Of a stretch of 64,000 nucleotides of DNA, positions 50,620 to 59,080 are shown piece after piece. Below the pieces are notes generated by a model that was given only the letters and a program-made list of their open reading frames with translations, was not told the origin of the DNA and made no database searches. Made by a program: the position numbers and the translations under genes. How positions within the stretch are numbered: the stretch's first letter is position 1; every line of letters begins with the position of its first letter. This DNA comes from [Clostridium] saccharolyticum WM1 (GTDB lineage: Bacteria; Bacillota; Clostridia; Lachnospirales; Lachnospiraceae), in contig NC_014376.1 in assembly GCF_000144625.1 (NCBI RefSeq), positions 1,240,001-1,304,000 on the forward strand, read 5' to 3'.

Positions 50620-51465
50620 ATGAAGCGATCAAGATTAGTAAAGATAGTAATTGGAATTCTGGCAGTTTTGGCCATTATTTTTTTGGCCGGATATTTTCTT
50701 ATTTCCAATGCATTAAAGGGTGAAAAGATCCAGGTGATGGATTTTGACCAGGAGCTGAATTTAAGAAAACCGGTACAGGTGAAAACTGACCCGGCCATTC
50801 TGTTTTTGGGAAACAGCATGACCTATTTTAATGATCTTCCCACGGTATTTATGAATTTAAGCCAGAGCGGAGGATTCGAGCCGGAGGTATATGAATTGAC
50901 GGAAGGTTCCTACCGTCTTGAATATTTTGCAGATGAAACGGATGAGGTTGGGGCACAGGCATGGGATGCACTGAAAAATTACGATTGGGATTACGTAATT
51001 ATGCAGGAACAAAGCGGCATTTCCACTATAGGGGCAGAAGAACACATGTATCCTGCCGCAAGGACGCTTGACAGTATGATCCGGGAGGCAAACGGGGAAT
51101 CTGTGTTTCTTATGACTTGGGCTTATAAAGAGGGCTTTTCTTTTCCTTTATTAGGATTGGAAATAAAAAATTCAAGAGAAGAAATGCAGACTCAAATGGC
51201 TCAAAATTACATAAACATTGCCAGTGAGCTGGATGCGCTGCTGGCACCGGCCGGTATCGCATTTATGCGGTGTTCGTCCGAATACCCGGAAATTGAACTC
51301 TGGGATGAAGACGGGAACCATCCTTCGCCGGCAGGTACCTATCTTGCGGCATGCGTTTTGTATCAGGTGTTATACGATCAGTCTCCCAGTGAACTTGATT
51401 ACACCGCCGAATTAGACAGGCAGACAGCTTCAAAGCTTCAGCTGGTTGCGGCCGGTATCCGGTAA
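50620..51465 (+). CDS. SGNH-hydrolase-like protein with N-terminal membrane anchor
   Basis: 281 residues. One N-terminal helix (KIVIGILAVLAIIFLAGYFL) is followed by an extracellular SGNH domain with block I GNSMTYFNDLP and block V DGNHPSPAGTYLAACV, giving Ser and Asp/His of the catalytic set. Similar proteins (DUF4886-like) are esterases or acetyl-hydrolases of surface polysaccharides. The ATG at 50620 is preferred; another in-frame ATG at 50593 lacks a ribosome binding site. Stands alone between two terminators apart from the gene 55 bases downstream. Confidence 0.8.
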   Translation: MKRSRLVKIVIGILAVLAIIFLAGYFLISNALKGEKIQVMDFDQELNLRKPVQVKTDPAILFLGNSMTYFNDLPTVFMNLSQSGGFEPEVYELTEGSYRLEYFADETDEVGAQAWDALKNYDWDYVIMQEQSGISTIGAEEHMYPAARTLDSMIREANGESVFLMTWAYKEGFSFPLLGLEIKNSREEMQTQMAQNYINIASELDALLAPAGIAFMRCSSEYPEIELWDEDGNHPSPAGTYLAACVLYQVLYDQSPSELDYTAELDRQTASKLQLVAAGIR

Positions 51466-51520
51466 GGGGATCCTGGGTTCTGTTCTATAAAATATTAAAT
51501 GGGTTTTGGAGGTTCTATGT

Positions 51521-52003
51521 ATGAAAAACAAATGGAATGTAATGATTGACGGCAAAGAGCATGAGATTAAGTTTAAGTCCGGTGCCTTTCGCGGAAAAAA
51601 GATCGTGGATGGTGTTTCTACGCCTGTCAAGAGTAAAAGCATGTTTATCCGGGTATTTGATGAGCCGATCGAGCTGGAGGGAAAAACGCTTCATCTTACA
51701 TCAATCGGTTCCAAAGTGGATTTGGCTGTGGATGATGTATACTTAAATTCAAAAAAACCATATGTACCCCTAAATGAAATACCCCGCTGGGCTTATATTA
51801 TCACTGCTGCTATTATCATAAGCGGCTGGGTTCTAAGCGGCCTGTTAGGGATATTGGTTGGCACCATGGGAGGTGTGTTTGTTATTAAAAGATCGATTTC
51901 ACCGAATCTTAAAAACCCGATGCCGTCTTGCCTGGGCGTAACAGCCCTGTGTGTAGCCATACAGGTTTTATTACTGTTCGTAGGACTTGCGGCAGCTTTA
52001 TAG
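51521..52003 (+). CDS. Membrane protein with N-terminal beta domain, unknown
   Basis: 160 residues. The first 80 (WNVMIDGKEHEIKFKSGAFR, GKTLHLTSIGSKVDLAVDDV) look like a small cytoplasmic beta-sheet domain. Two hydrophobic segments follow, WAYIITAAIIISGWVLSGLL and LGVTALCVAIQVLLLFVGLA. No family recognised. TTGGAGG is located ten bases before the ATG. It is followed by a strong terminator. Confidence 0.7.
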   Translation: MKNKWNVMIDGKEHEIKFKSGAFRGKKIVDGVSTPVKSKSMFIRVFDEPIELEGKTLHLTSIGSKVDLAVDDVYLNSKKPYVPLNEIPRWAYIITAAIIISGWVLSGLLGILVGTMGGVFVIKRSISPNLKNPMPSCLGVTALCVAIQVLLLFVGLAAAL

Positions 52004-52035
52004 GAATCCATAAATACAGGGAGTCATTGTGAAAG

Positions 52036-52084
52036 GCCGCTGCAAGGCCAGGTAAGCCATTACCAGGGAGCAGCGGCTTTTTTA
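52036..52084 (+). terminator. Rho-independent terminator
   Basis: GCCGCTGC (52036-52043) pairs with GCAGCGGC (52070-52077), then TTTTTTTATT. An inner GGTAA...TTACC stem extends it. Confidence 0.85.
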
Positions 52085-52317
52085 TTGCCATCCCTCTGAA
52101 TACTGCTTAAAAAGGTTCATGCAGTGATAACATTGGCAAAAATAGCATGATATAATAATAAGCACATGGGAATAATACGATCGTATGTGCCTAAAAACAA
52201 ACCCGAACGATATTCTTAAGAAAATATTAATGATTTATCATGGAAAAAATCAAAATAATCCCCATACGAAATGGTAAAATCATACATACTGACGTTCAGG
52301 GAAAGGAATTATAATCT

Positions 52318-53019
52318 ATGCAGGAAAAAATACTTGTCGTAGATGACGAGCAAGAGATTTCAGATTTGTTAGAACTCTATTTACAAAATGAAAATTATTC
52401 GGTATTTAAGTTTTATACTGCAAAAGAGGCTCTTGCTTGCATTGAAACTACGGAGATTGATATTGCTATTTTGGACATCATGCTGCCGGATATGAGCGGT
52501 TTTACACTCTGCCAGAAGATTAGGGTGAACCATGCCTACCCGATCATCATGCTGACAGCCAAGGACCAGGAGATTGATAAGATTACCGGGCTTACCCTTG
52601 GAGCTGATGATTATATTACAAAACCATTTCGTCCGTTGGAGGTGGTAGCGCGGGTAAAGGCACAGCTTCGGCGCTATAAAAAGTATAATTCAGTTCAGGC
52701 AGGTACAACAGAAGAAAGTATCATCGTGCATTCCGGTTTGGTGTTGAACAGCAGCACCCACGAATGCATTTTAAATGAAAAACCGCTGGACCTTACGCCC
52801 ACCGAGTTTTACATTCTTCGTATTCTCTTAGAACGAAAGGGAAAAGTGGTTAGCGCAGAAGAGCTTTTTCGTGAAATCTGGAAAGACGAGTATTACACGA
52901 AAAGCAATAACACTATAACAGTCCATATTCGTCATTTACGTGAAAAAATGGGGGATACGGTGGAGAATCCACAATATATCAAGACAATCTGGGGAGTGGG
53001 GTACAAAATTGAACTATAA
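52318..53019 (+). CDS. VanR-like OmpR-family response regulator
   Basis: 233 residues. The receiver domain has the phosphoacceptor Asp in AILDIMLPDMSGFTLC, with acidic VVDDEQE at the front and the lysine in DDYITKPFRP. The winged-helix effector domain (LTPTEFYILRILLERKGKVV, NTITVHIRHLREKMGD) follows. It overlaps the kinase gene by 11 bases. Resemblance to VanR and the VanY-like gene downstream suggest control of a cell-wall peptide-trimming response. Confidence 0.88.
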   Translation: MQEKILVVDDEQEISDLLELYLQNENYSVFKFYTAKEALACIETTEIDIAILDIMLPDMSGFTLCQKIRVNHAYPIIMLTAKDQEIDKITGLTLGADDYITKPFRPLEVVARVKAQLRRYKKYNSVQAGTTEESIIVHSGLVLNSSTHECILNEKPLDLTPTEFYILRILLERKGKVVSAEELFREIWKDEYYTKSNNTITVHIRHLREKMGDTVENPQYIKTIWGVGYKIEL

Positions 53020-54142
53020 TTTTCAGGATGCATCTGGATACAGAAAGTTCAGACAAAAGATACTATGGCAGCTAATTATTATGGCTGTTATATCATTTAC
53101 GGTAATTGTAGTCATCTATATGATGGTTTGGAAAGGTAAAGTAGGCAACCTGCTGGTAAAATTTTTCCAAAGGTTTTTGCACATGACGCAAGAAGAAGCA
53201 TTTACCACCTATCATTATGTGTTCCGGTATAACTTTGGACTTTTTTTCCTTGGTGCTGCGCTTTTCGTATATTTTCTGTTGCTTTTCATATTTCTCCATC
53301 GGTTCACCCGATATTTTGATATAATCAATCATGGAATTGATGCATTGGTTTCAGAACAGGATGATTTCATACAACTGGTTCCTGAAATGGCCGCCATTGA
53401 AGAGAAGCTGAACACTGTCCGAAAGACTTTGTCTGACCGTGCTTACCGTGCTCAGGAAGCAGAGCAGAGAAAAAGCGACCTCATCATGTATCTGGCTCAC
53501 GATATACGGACACCGCTCACTTCTGTGATTGGTTATCTAAGCCTGCTGGATGAGGCTCCGGACATGCCGTTGGAGCAAAAGGCAAAATATGTCCATATTA
53601 CATTGGAGAAAGCATACCGGCTGGAGAATCTGGTAAATGAGTTCTTTGAGATTACCCGTTATAACTCGCAGCAGATTAAACTTGAAAAACAAATAGTTGA
53701 TTTATACTATATGCTGGTTCAAATAGCAGACGAGTTTTATCCGGTTCTCACTCCTAAGGCAAATACTATAGCGGTTCACGCGGATGAAAACCTTACCGCT
53801 TATGGAGATCCCACACAGTTGGCGCGTGTGTTCAATAACATTCTGAAAAATGCTGTGGCGTATAGCGATCCCCATACGGAAATCTCCATTTCCGCGGGTG
53901 AAAGGAATCATCAGGTGGTGATTACGTTTCGAAATCAGGGTACCACGATACCTGAGGAAGAGTTATCCTCTATTTTCGAGAAATTCTACCGACTGGACAA
54001 AGCCCGTGCCTCGAATACGGGCGGAGCTGGTTTGGGATTGGCTATTGCAAAGGAAATCATAACTATGCACCAGGGAACGATAATGGCGGATAGTAAAGGT
54101 GGTATTACGTCCCTTACGGTAACTCTTCCGGTTACAAATTAG
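53009..54142 (+). CDS. VanS-like sensor histidine kinase
   Basis: 377 residues. Two membrane helices (ILWQLIIMAVISFTVIVVIY, and FGLFFLGAALFVYFLLLFIF) enclose a short external loop. The H-box is SDLIMYLAHDIRTPLTSVIG, followed by N-box NNILKNAVAYSDPHTE and G-boxes TGGAGLGLAIAKEIITMHQG. The start is a TTG at 53009, placed eight bases after GGAGTGGGG; no ATG is better placed. It probably senses cell-wall stress, by analogy with VanS. Confidence 0.87.
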   Translation: MNYNFQDASGYRKFRQKILWQLIIMAVISFTVIVVIYMMVWKGKVGNLLVKFFQRFLHMTQEEAFTTYHYVFRYNFGLFFLGAALFVYFLLLFIFLHRFTRYFDIINHGIDALVSEQDDFIQLVPEMAAIEEKLNTVRKTLSDRAYRAQEAEQRKSDLIMYLAHDIRTPLTSVIGYLSLLDEAPDMPLEQKAKYVHITLEKAYRLENLVNEFFEITRYNSQQIKLEKQIVDLYYMLVQIADEFYPVLTPKANTIAVHADENLTAYGDPTQLARVFNNILKNAVAYSDPHTEISISAGERNHQVVITFRNQGTTIPEEELSSIFEKFYRLDKARASNTGGAGLGLAIAKEIITMHQGTIMADSKGGITSLTVTLPVTN

Positions 54143-54201
54143 TAAGATATCAATCGAATATTAGGATTTTCTTAGGAATTAAACAACTCCATATTAAACT
54201 A

Positions 54202-54247
54202 CAGGAAGCTCTTGTTTGGTAAGATATTTACCAGCAGGAGCTTCCTG
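54202..54247. other. Strong hairpin ahead of the VanY-like gene
   Basis: CAGGAAGCTC (54202-54211) pairs perfectly with GAGCTTCCTG (54238-54247), with an inner GGTAA-GATAT-TTACC stem. No T-run follows, so this is more likely an attenuation or mRNA-stability element between the kinase and carboxypeptidase genes than a plain terminator. Confidence 0.55.
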
Positions 54248-54282
54248 CATCCGATTCATTGAAAGGAGAGAACTTAATTATA

Positions 54283-55074
54283 ATGGTTAATTGCAATAAT
54301 AATTATAGCGGCTATAAGAGGAAACGAGCATTAAAACAACATTCACGCTTGAGAAAGAACCATATGATATTGCGGCTGATCTCAGTAGCAGCTGTCATCG
54401 GTTTGCTTTGGTACTGCATCAATGGTTTGAATTTGAAAGAAGTTTCGCCTGAACCTATTTTATCCATTGGGACGGACAGTCCCGACATCAGTTCAGCCGA
54501 CATTAAAAAAGATGATACGGATGATCCTTTGTGGAGCTTGATTCTAGTCAATCGATGGAATGTGATTCCAGAGGATTACCACGTAGATTTGACCAAATTA
54601 TCAAATGGACAAACTGTTGATACACGGATATACCCGGCACTTCAGAACATGTTTGATGCAGCAAGGGCTGACGGTGTAAATCTCGTGGTCGTTTCAGGAT
54701 ACCGAACGGCTGAGAAGCAGCAGAGCCTGATGGATGAAAAAGTTGCAGCATATAAAGCGGAAGGATATTCAGCCTACCAAGCAAAGACCGAAGCAGAAAC
54801 ATGGGTCGCGATTCCAGGTACAAGTGAACATCAGTTGGGAATCGCTGTGGATATCAATGCGGATGGGGTTCAATCAAAGGGAAGTGAAGTTTATAAATGG
54901 CTGAAACAAAACGGATACCGTTTTGGATTTATCCTCCGCTATCCGCCGGATAAAACAGAAATCACTGGTGTGAGCAATGAGCCGTGGCATTACCGCTATG
55001 TAGGAATTAAGGCTGCCACTGAAATGAACGATCAAAACCTCTGCCTTGAGGAATATTTAAGAGATAAAAATTGA
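54283..55074 (+). CDS. VanY-like D-Ala-D-Ala carboxypeptidase (M15B)
   Basis: About 263 residues. One N-terminal membrane anchor (LRLISVAAVIGLLWYCINGL) places the catalytic domain outside. Zinc-site motifs are SEHQLGIAVDI (His and Asp) and EPWHYRYVG (His), with SGYRT before them, all as in VanY/DdcY. It removes the terminal D-alanine from cell-wall stem peptides. The start is uncertain: AGGAG sits 15 bases before ATG 54283, and a TTG at 54259 overlaps it. No VanH/A/X-type ligase genes follow, so this is a regulated trimming enzyme rather than full glycopeptide resistance. Confidence 0.88.
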   Translation: MVNCNNNYSGYKRKRALKQHSRLRKNHMILRLISVAAVIGLLWYCINGLNLKEVSPEPILSIGTDSPDISSADIKKDDTDDPLWSLILVNRWNVIPEDYHVDLTKLSNGQTVDTRIYPALQNMFDAARADGVNLVVVSGYRTAEKQQSLMDEKVAAYKAEGYSAYQAKTEAETWVAIPGTSEHQLGIAVDINADGVQSKGSEVYKWLKQNGYRFGFILRYPPDKTEITGVSNEPWHYRYVGIKAATEMNDQNLCLEEYLRDKN

Positions 55075-55130
55075 ACAGAGGATCAGCCACCGGCAAGGAC
55101 GAAGTACACAGCAACTGTGCTCATACTTTG

Positions 55131-55145
55131 TGATACCGGTTCCAT
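55131..55145. promoter_or_regulatory. LacI-type operator, site 1
   Basis: TGATACCGGTTCCAT, centred on ACCGGT. It lies about 95 bases upstream of the lacI-type promoter and resembles the sites at 55273 and 56357. Confidence 0.5.
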
Positions 55146-55228
55146 AAAATGAGTAATAAGGTAGTATTATAATCTAATTTAATAGTGATAAAAATAAAAA
55201 AGTAACAAAAAATATTGAAAAAATAGTG

Positions 55229-55257
55229 TTGACACATAAAAAATGCTATGATAATAT
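55229..55257 (+). promoter_or_regulatory. Promoter of the LacI/ribose-type ABC operon
   Basis: TTGACA (55229-55234), 17-base spacer, TAATAT (55252-55257). Operator site 2 begins 16 bases further on, around the transcription start. Confidence 0.75.
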
Positions 55258-55272
55258 GGAAATGCAATATGA

Positions 55273-55286
55273 GGGACCGGTACCAT
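55273..55286. promoter_or_regulatory. LacI-type operator, site 2
   Basis: GGGACCGGTACCAT, a near-palindrome on ACCGGT, placed just downstream of the promoter -10 box, where a bound repressor would block transcription of the regulator and of the transport genes. Confidence 0.6.
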
Positions 55287-55315
55287 AACCGAAAAAGAAG
55301 TACAAGGAGAATGAT

Positions 55316-56335
55316 ATGCTGACAATTCACGAAGTGGCAGAGCTGGCAGGTGTTTCGAAGTCAACGGTATCCAGAGTTTTGAATAATAATGGCTATGTAA
55401 ATGAGGAGACCAGGCGCAGGATTGAGAAAATCATACAGGAACATCAATATAAGCCGTCTGCAGCAGCCGTCAGTCTTTCCAAACAGATCGGGAGCACAAT
55501 CGGTGTGGTTATCCCTGAGATAGACAATACTTTTTTCGGGGAAGTTTTAAAGGGAATCAATGAAGTGGCTGATCAGAATGGTTTTTCTATCATCTATTGT
55601 GATACACAAAATAATGGGGATAAAGAACTGAAGGCATTATCAGCCTTAGAACAGCAGCGGGTGAGGGGTGTGATTATTACACCTGCCATGGGCTATGGCG
55701 ATAAGGAGTCTGTGGACAAGTTAAAGAATGCTTTGGCAAAACTGGATGTGCCAGTGGTAGTGGTAGACAGGGATTTTGATTATTCCCAGTGGGATACGAT
55801 TTATTTCCAAAACTATGAGAGCGGTTATATTGCAACAGAAAGCATGATCCAGGCCGGGAATAAAAAAATCGGCATTATTCAAGGTGATATGCAGCTTAAA
55901 ATAGCCAGGGAAAGGTTCCGGGGATATCAGGATGCCATGGCGGCAAATGGATTGGAGATTCCGGAACAATTTGTGTTAAAAGGGGATTTTACCATAGAAA
56001 CGGCCTATGAACTGACCAAACGTATGATAGAAAGCAAAGTACTGCCTGATGGCATGATTACCTGCAATAACCGTACTAGTATCGGGTTTATTAAAGCCAT
56101 GATAGAGAAGGGTATTACCATTGGAAGTGATATTGCAGTTGTGGGAATTGACAATGTCCCCATGCTGGATGTGCTGGGGTTCCCATTCAGCTGTGTATCC
56201 AGGGATACCATTGAGATGGGACGCATGAGTATGAAGCTTCTTATGGAACGGATGAATAAGCCGGATGTACAAAGAAGCATTTGGGTAGCCCCCTGTAAGC
56301 TGGAGCTGAATGGCTCGGAAAAAACAAACCGGTAA
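55316..56335 (+). CDS. LacI-family transcriptional regulator
   Basis: 339 residues. HTH: LTIHEVAELAGVSKSTVSRV, LNNNGYVNEETRRRIEKIIQ. The effector core (GVVIPEIDNTFFGEVLKGIN, VVVVDRDFDYSQWDTIYFQN, IAVVGIDNVPMLDVLGFPFS) is like that of ribose/allose-type repressors. It opens the operon with a substrate-binding protein, ATPase, permease and reductase, and three similar operator sites flank it, so autoregulation and control of transport are likely. Confidence 0.9.
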   Translation: MLTIHEVAELAGVSKSTVSRVLNNNGYVNEETRRRIEKIIQEHQYKPSAAAVSLSKQIGSTIGVVIPEIDNTFFGEVLKGINEVADQNGFSIIYCDTQNNGDKELKALSALEQQRVRGVIITPAMGYGDKESVDKLKNALAKLDVPVVVVDRDFDYSQWDTIYFQNYESGYIATESMIQAGNKKIGIIQGDMQLKIARERFRGYQDAMAANGLEIPEQFVLKGDFTIETAYELTKRMIESKVLPDGMITCNNRTSIGFIKAMIEKGITIGSDIAVVGIDNVPMLDVLGFPFSCVSRDTIEMGRMSMKLLMERMNKPDVQRSIWVAPCKLELNGSEKTNR

Positions 56336-56348
56336 CGTTTGTTTTTTT
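56319..56348 (+). terminator. Terminator overlapping the LacI stop codon
   Basis: AAAAAACAAAC (56319-56329) pairs with GTTTGTTTTTTT (56337-56348). It would limit readthrough from the regulator into the transporter genes. Confidence 0.6.
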
Positions 56349-56356
56349 TACCAGAT

Positions 56357-56373
56357 GTGGGAGCGGTTCCATA
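56357..56373. promoter_or_regulatory. LacI-type operator, site 3
   Basis: GTGGGAGCGGTTCCATA, a match to sites 1 and 2 with one change in the central ACCGGT. It lies between the regulator and the binding-protein gene and may control a second promoter there. Confidence 0.5.
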
Positions 56374-56455
56374 TTGAAATATATCGTATATGCACGGGAG
56401 AGACGTCATCCCGGATATATAAATAAAACTATATTATGAATGAGAGGGATCTATT

Positions 56456-57526
56456 ATGAAGAAACGAATTTTAGCAATGATGATGGCAGTCACCATGGCG
56501 GGAACGCTGACTGCATGTGGCGGTAGTTCATCCACAAAGTCTACGGAAGCGGCCCAGCCCGCTACCACAACGAAAGCAGAAGCAGCGGAAAGTGAAAAAC
56601 CAGTAGAACCAGAGGCAAAATCCGGTCCTTACAAAATAACAGTTATTATCAAAGCAACAGATTCTTCCTACTGGCAGACAGTACTACTTGGAGCACAGGC
56701 AGCAGCTGCCGAGAGTAACGGAGAGATTGAAGTGACCACTGCAGGTCCGGCATCTGAGACAGGAATTGATGAGCAGGTTACGATACTGGAAAATGCGATT
56801 TCTTCTAAACCGGATGGCATAGTCATTGCTTCCATCAGCTCTGAGGCTACTGTTCCGGCGGTGGAGGAAGCAGTAGCAGCAGGAATACCGGTTGTAACTG
56901 TTGACAATAAATTAGCAACAGATGCTTATACCCAGCATCTGGCAACCGACCATTATGCAGCGGCATCTACTGCTGCAGAGAAAATGGTGGAGCAGTGGAA
57001 AGAAGCAGGAATCGATCCGTCTGGTAAAAAGGTGGCAGTGATCAGTGCGGACTCCGGTTCTGCCGTAAACCAGGCACGTTGTGAGGGATTTGCAGATAAA
57101 GTGAAAGAACTGGTTCCAGACATTACAATGATAGAAACCCAGTATTGTGATAATGATATTGCAAAAGCACAGGATGCAGTAGACAATCTGATTCTCGCAA
57201 ACCAGGACTTGATTGGGATATTCGGAGATAATAACCACATGGGAGACGGCATTGCAAATTCCATTGCTCAGAATGAAAAGTCCGGAAGTATCCTTGCCTA
57301 TGCATTTGACTCTGATGATACGGAAATCGAAGCAATTAAAAGCGGTGCATTGACCGGCATCGTTGTTCAGGATCCATACGGAATGGGATATGAAGGCGTA
57401 CGTTCCGTCATTGCATCGTTAAAAGGCAAGAGTGTTGAACATGATGTGGTAGCGGCTACGACTCTGGTAACCAAAGACAATTTAGACGTGCCGGAAGTGC
57501 AGAAGCTGCTGTATCCTGGTAAATAA
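56456..57526 (+). CDS. Ribose-type sugar-binding lipoprotein
   Basis: 356 residues. Lipoprotein signal MAGTLTACGG, a Ser/Thr/Ala/Glu linker to about residue 55, then a periplasmic-binding protein 4 (RbsB/CUT2) fold: ITVIIKATDSSYWQTVLLGA, NAISSKPDGIVIASISSEAT, IGIFGDNNHMGDGIANSIAQ. It captures a monosaccharide for the downstream ATPase and permease. Ligand not deducible; the reductase at the end of the operon may hint at a pentose or uncommon hexose. Confidence 0.9.
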   Translation: MKKRILAMMMAVTMAGTLTACGGSSSTKSTEAAQPATTTKAEAAESEKPVEPEAKSGPYKITVIIKATDSSYWQTVLLGAQAAAAESNGEIEVTTAGPASETGIDEQVTILENAISSKPDGIVIASISSEATVPAVEEAVAAGIPVVTVDNKLATDAYTQHLATDHYAAASTAAEKMVEQWKEAGIDPSGKKVAVISADSGSAVNQARCEGFADKVKELVPDITMIETQYCDNDIAKAQDAVDNLILANQDLIGIFGDNNHMGDGIANSIAQNEKSGSILAYAFDSDDTEIEAIKSGALTGIVVQDPYGMGYEGVRSVIASLKGKSVEHDVVAATTLVTKDNLDVPEVQKLLYPGK

Positions 57527-57563
57527 TAAATGTCAATTGGTCAGAAATTTATGGAGGTTGCAA

Positions 57564-59075
57564 ATGCAGGAACAAATAATACCCATTGTCTCCATGAAAG
57601 GAATTGTAAAGGAGTTTCCAGGTGTACGCGCTCTTTCCGGCGTGGACCTGGAGCTCCTTCCAGGAGAAGTACATGCACTGGTAGGCGAGAATGGCGCAGG
57701 CAAATCCACGATTATAAAAATACTTATGGGAGTCTATAGCAAAACAGAGGGAGAAATCTATTTAAATGGGGAGAAAAAAGAGATTAAGTCCCCTTTTCAT
57801 GCACAGTCATTGGGATTGGGGGCGGTGTATCAGGATGTGAATCTGGCACAGCATCTTTCTGTAGCTGAGAACTTCTTTATGGGACAGCTGCCCAGAACGA
57901 AATTCGGTACCGTGGATTATGCCCGCATGTATAGAGAAACAAAAGAGACACTGGACTCCATTGAAGTGCATGCGGACCCAAAAGCAATTATCAGGACGCT
58001 GCCAGTGGCACAGCAGGAGATGGTTGCAATTGGGAAGACCATGCATCAAAAGGCAAAGGCGGTTATCTTTGATGAACCGACGGCATTACTGACCGCAGAT
58101 GAGACAAAACAGCTGTTTCGAATTATTAAGAAGCTGAAACAGGACGGCGTAGGGGTTTTGTATATCTCACACCGTATGGAAGAAATATTCAGTATCTGTG
58201 ACAGGGCTACTGTTTTAAAAGATGGATGCTTTGTGGGAACCGTTGACATGAAAAATACGGATGAAGACCGCCTCATATCAATGATGGTGGGAAGAAACGT
58301 AAATAATATGTATCAGATTGAGCATGTTCCACCGGGTGAGACCATCCTTAAGGCAGAAAATATTTCAAGGGGAACCGCCTTTCAAAATATCAGTTTTGAG
58401 GTGAAGCGGGGCGAGATCTTTGGCATGTTTGGATTGGTGGGTTCCGGGCGGACCGAAATTGTGAGAGCGATTTTCGGAGCCGATGCCAAAGACTCGGGGA
58501 AAGTGACCTTTATGGGAAAGCCGGCAGATTTCACCAGACCGGTTTATGGGATTCAGGCCGGAATTGCACTTCTCCCGGAAGACAGGCGGGCTCAGGGGCT
58601 GGCGCTGGGCATGTCGGTGGCAGATAATACCAATATGGTTGCGGTGCACAAAATCACCCGTCTGGGAATTATGAATAAAGGAAAAGGCGAACGAATTGCC
58701 CGGGAGTATGCAGAAAAGCTCAGAACAAAGACACCTACGGTTTATCAGCGGGTCAAGAATCTGTCCGGGGGCAATCAGCAGAAGGTGGTTATATCGAAAT
58801 GGCTGGCACAGGACAGTGATTTATTTATCTTTGATGAGCCCACAGTAGGAGTTGATGTGGGTGCAAAGCTTGAAATCTATAAAGTATTCGAATCTCTGAT
58901 TAAGGAAGGCAAGACCATAATTATTATATCCTCCTATCTTCCAGAGGTTATGGGGCTTGCAGACAGGATGATGGTGATGTATGAAGGGCGTCAGATGGGA
59001 ATTATTTCCCGTGAAGAGTTTACCGATGAAAACATCATGCGGTACGCTTCTGGTATGAAAGGAAAGGAGTCATAA
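57564..59075 (+). CDS. Ribose-type sugar ABC transporter ATP-binding protein
   Basis: 503 residues with two fused ATPase halves, as in RbsA. First half: Walker A GENGAGKST, degenerate signature LPVAQQEMVAIGKTM, Walker B AVIFDEPTALL. Second half: FGLVGSGRTEIVR in place of a full Walker A, signature LSGGNQQKVVISKWLA, FIFDEPTVGVDVG. The ATG at 57564 has GGAGG seven bases upstream; nine upstream codons in frame lack one. Its partners are the genes on either side. Confidence 0.92.
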   Translation: MQEQIIPIVSMKGIVKEFPGVRALSGVDLELLPGEVHALVGENGAGKSTIIKILMGVYSKTEGEIYLNGEKKEIKSPFHAQSLGLGAVYQDVNLAQHLSVAENFFMGQLPRTKFGTVDYARMYRETKETLDSIEVHADPKAIIRTLPVAQQEMVAIGKTMHQKAKAVIFDEPTALLTADETKQLFRIIKKLKQDGVGVLYISHRMEEIFSICDRATVLKDGCFVGTVDMKNTDEDRLISMMVGRNVNNMYQIEHVPPGETILKAENISRGTAFQNISFEVKRGEIFGMFGLVGSGRTEIVRAIFGADAKDSGKVTFMGKPADFTRPVYGIQAGIALLPEDRRAQGLALGMSVADNTNMVAVHKITRLGIMNKGKGERIAREYAEKLRTKTPTVYQRVKNLSGGNQQKVVISKWLAQDSDLFIFDEPTVGVDVGAKLEIYKVFESLIKEGKTIIIISSYLPEVMGLADRMMVMYEGRQMGIISREEFTDENIMRYASGMKGKES

Positions 59076-59080
59076 AGACA

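Noticed and set aside
52318..55074. Complete vancomycin-resistance cluster
   Set aside because: No VanH, ligase or VanX-type gene lies in or around the unit.
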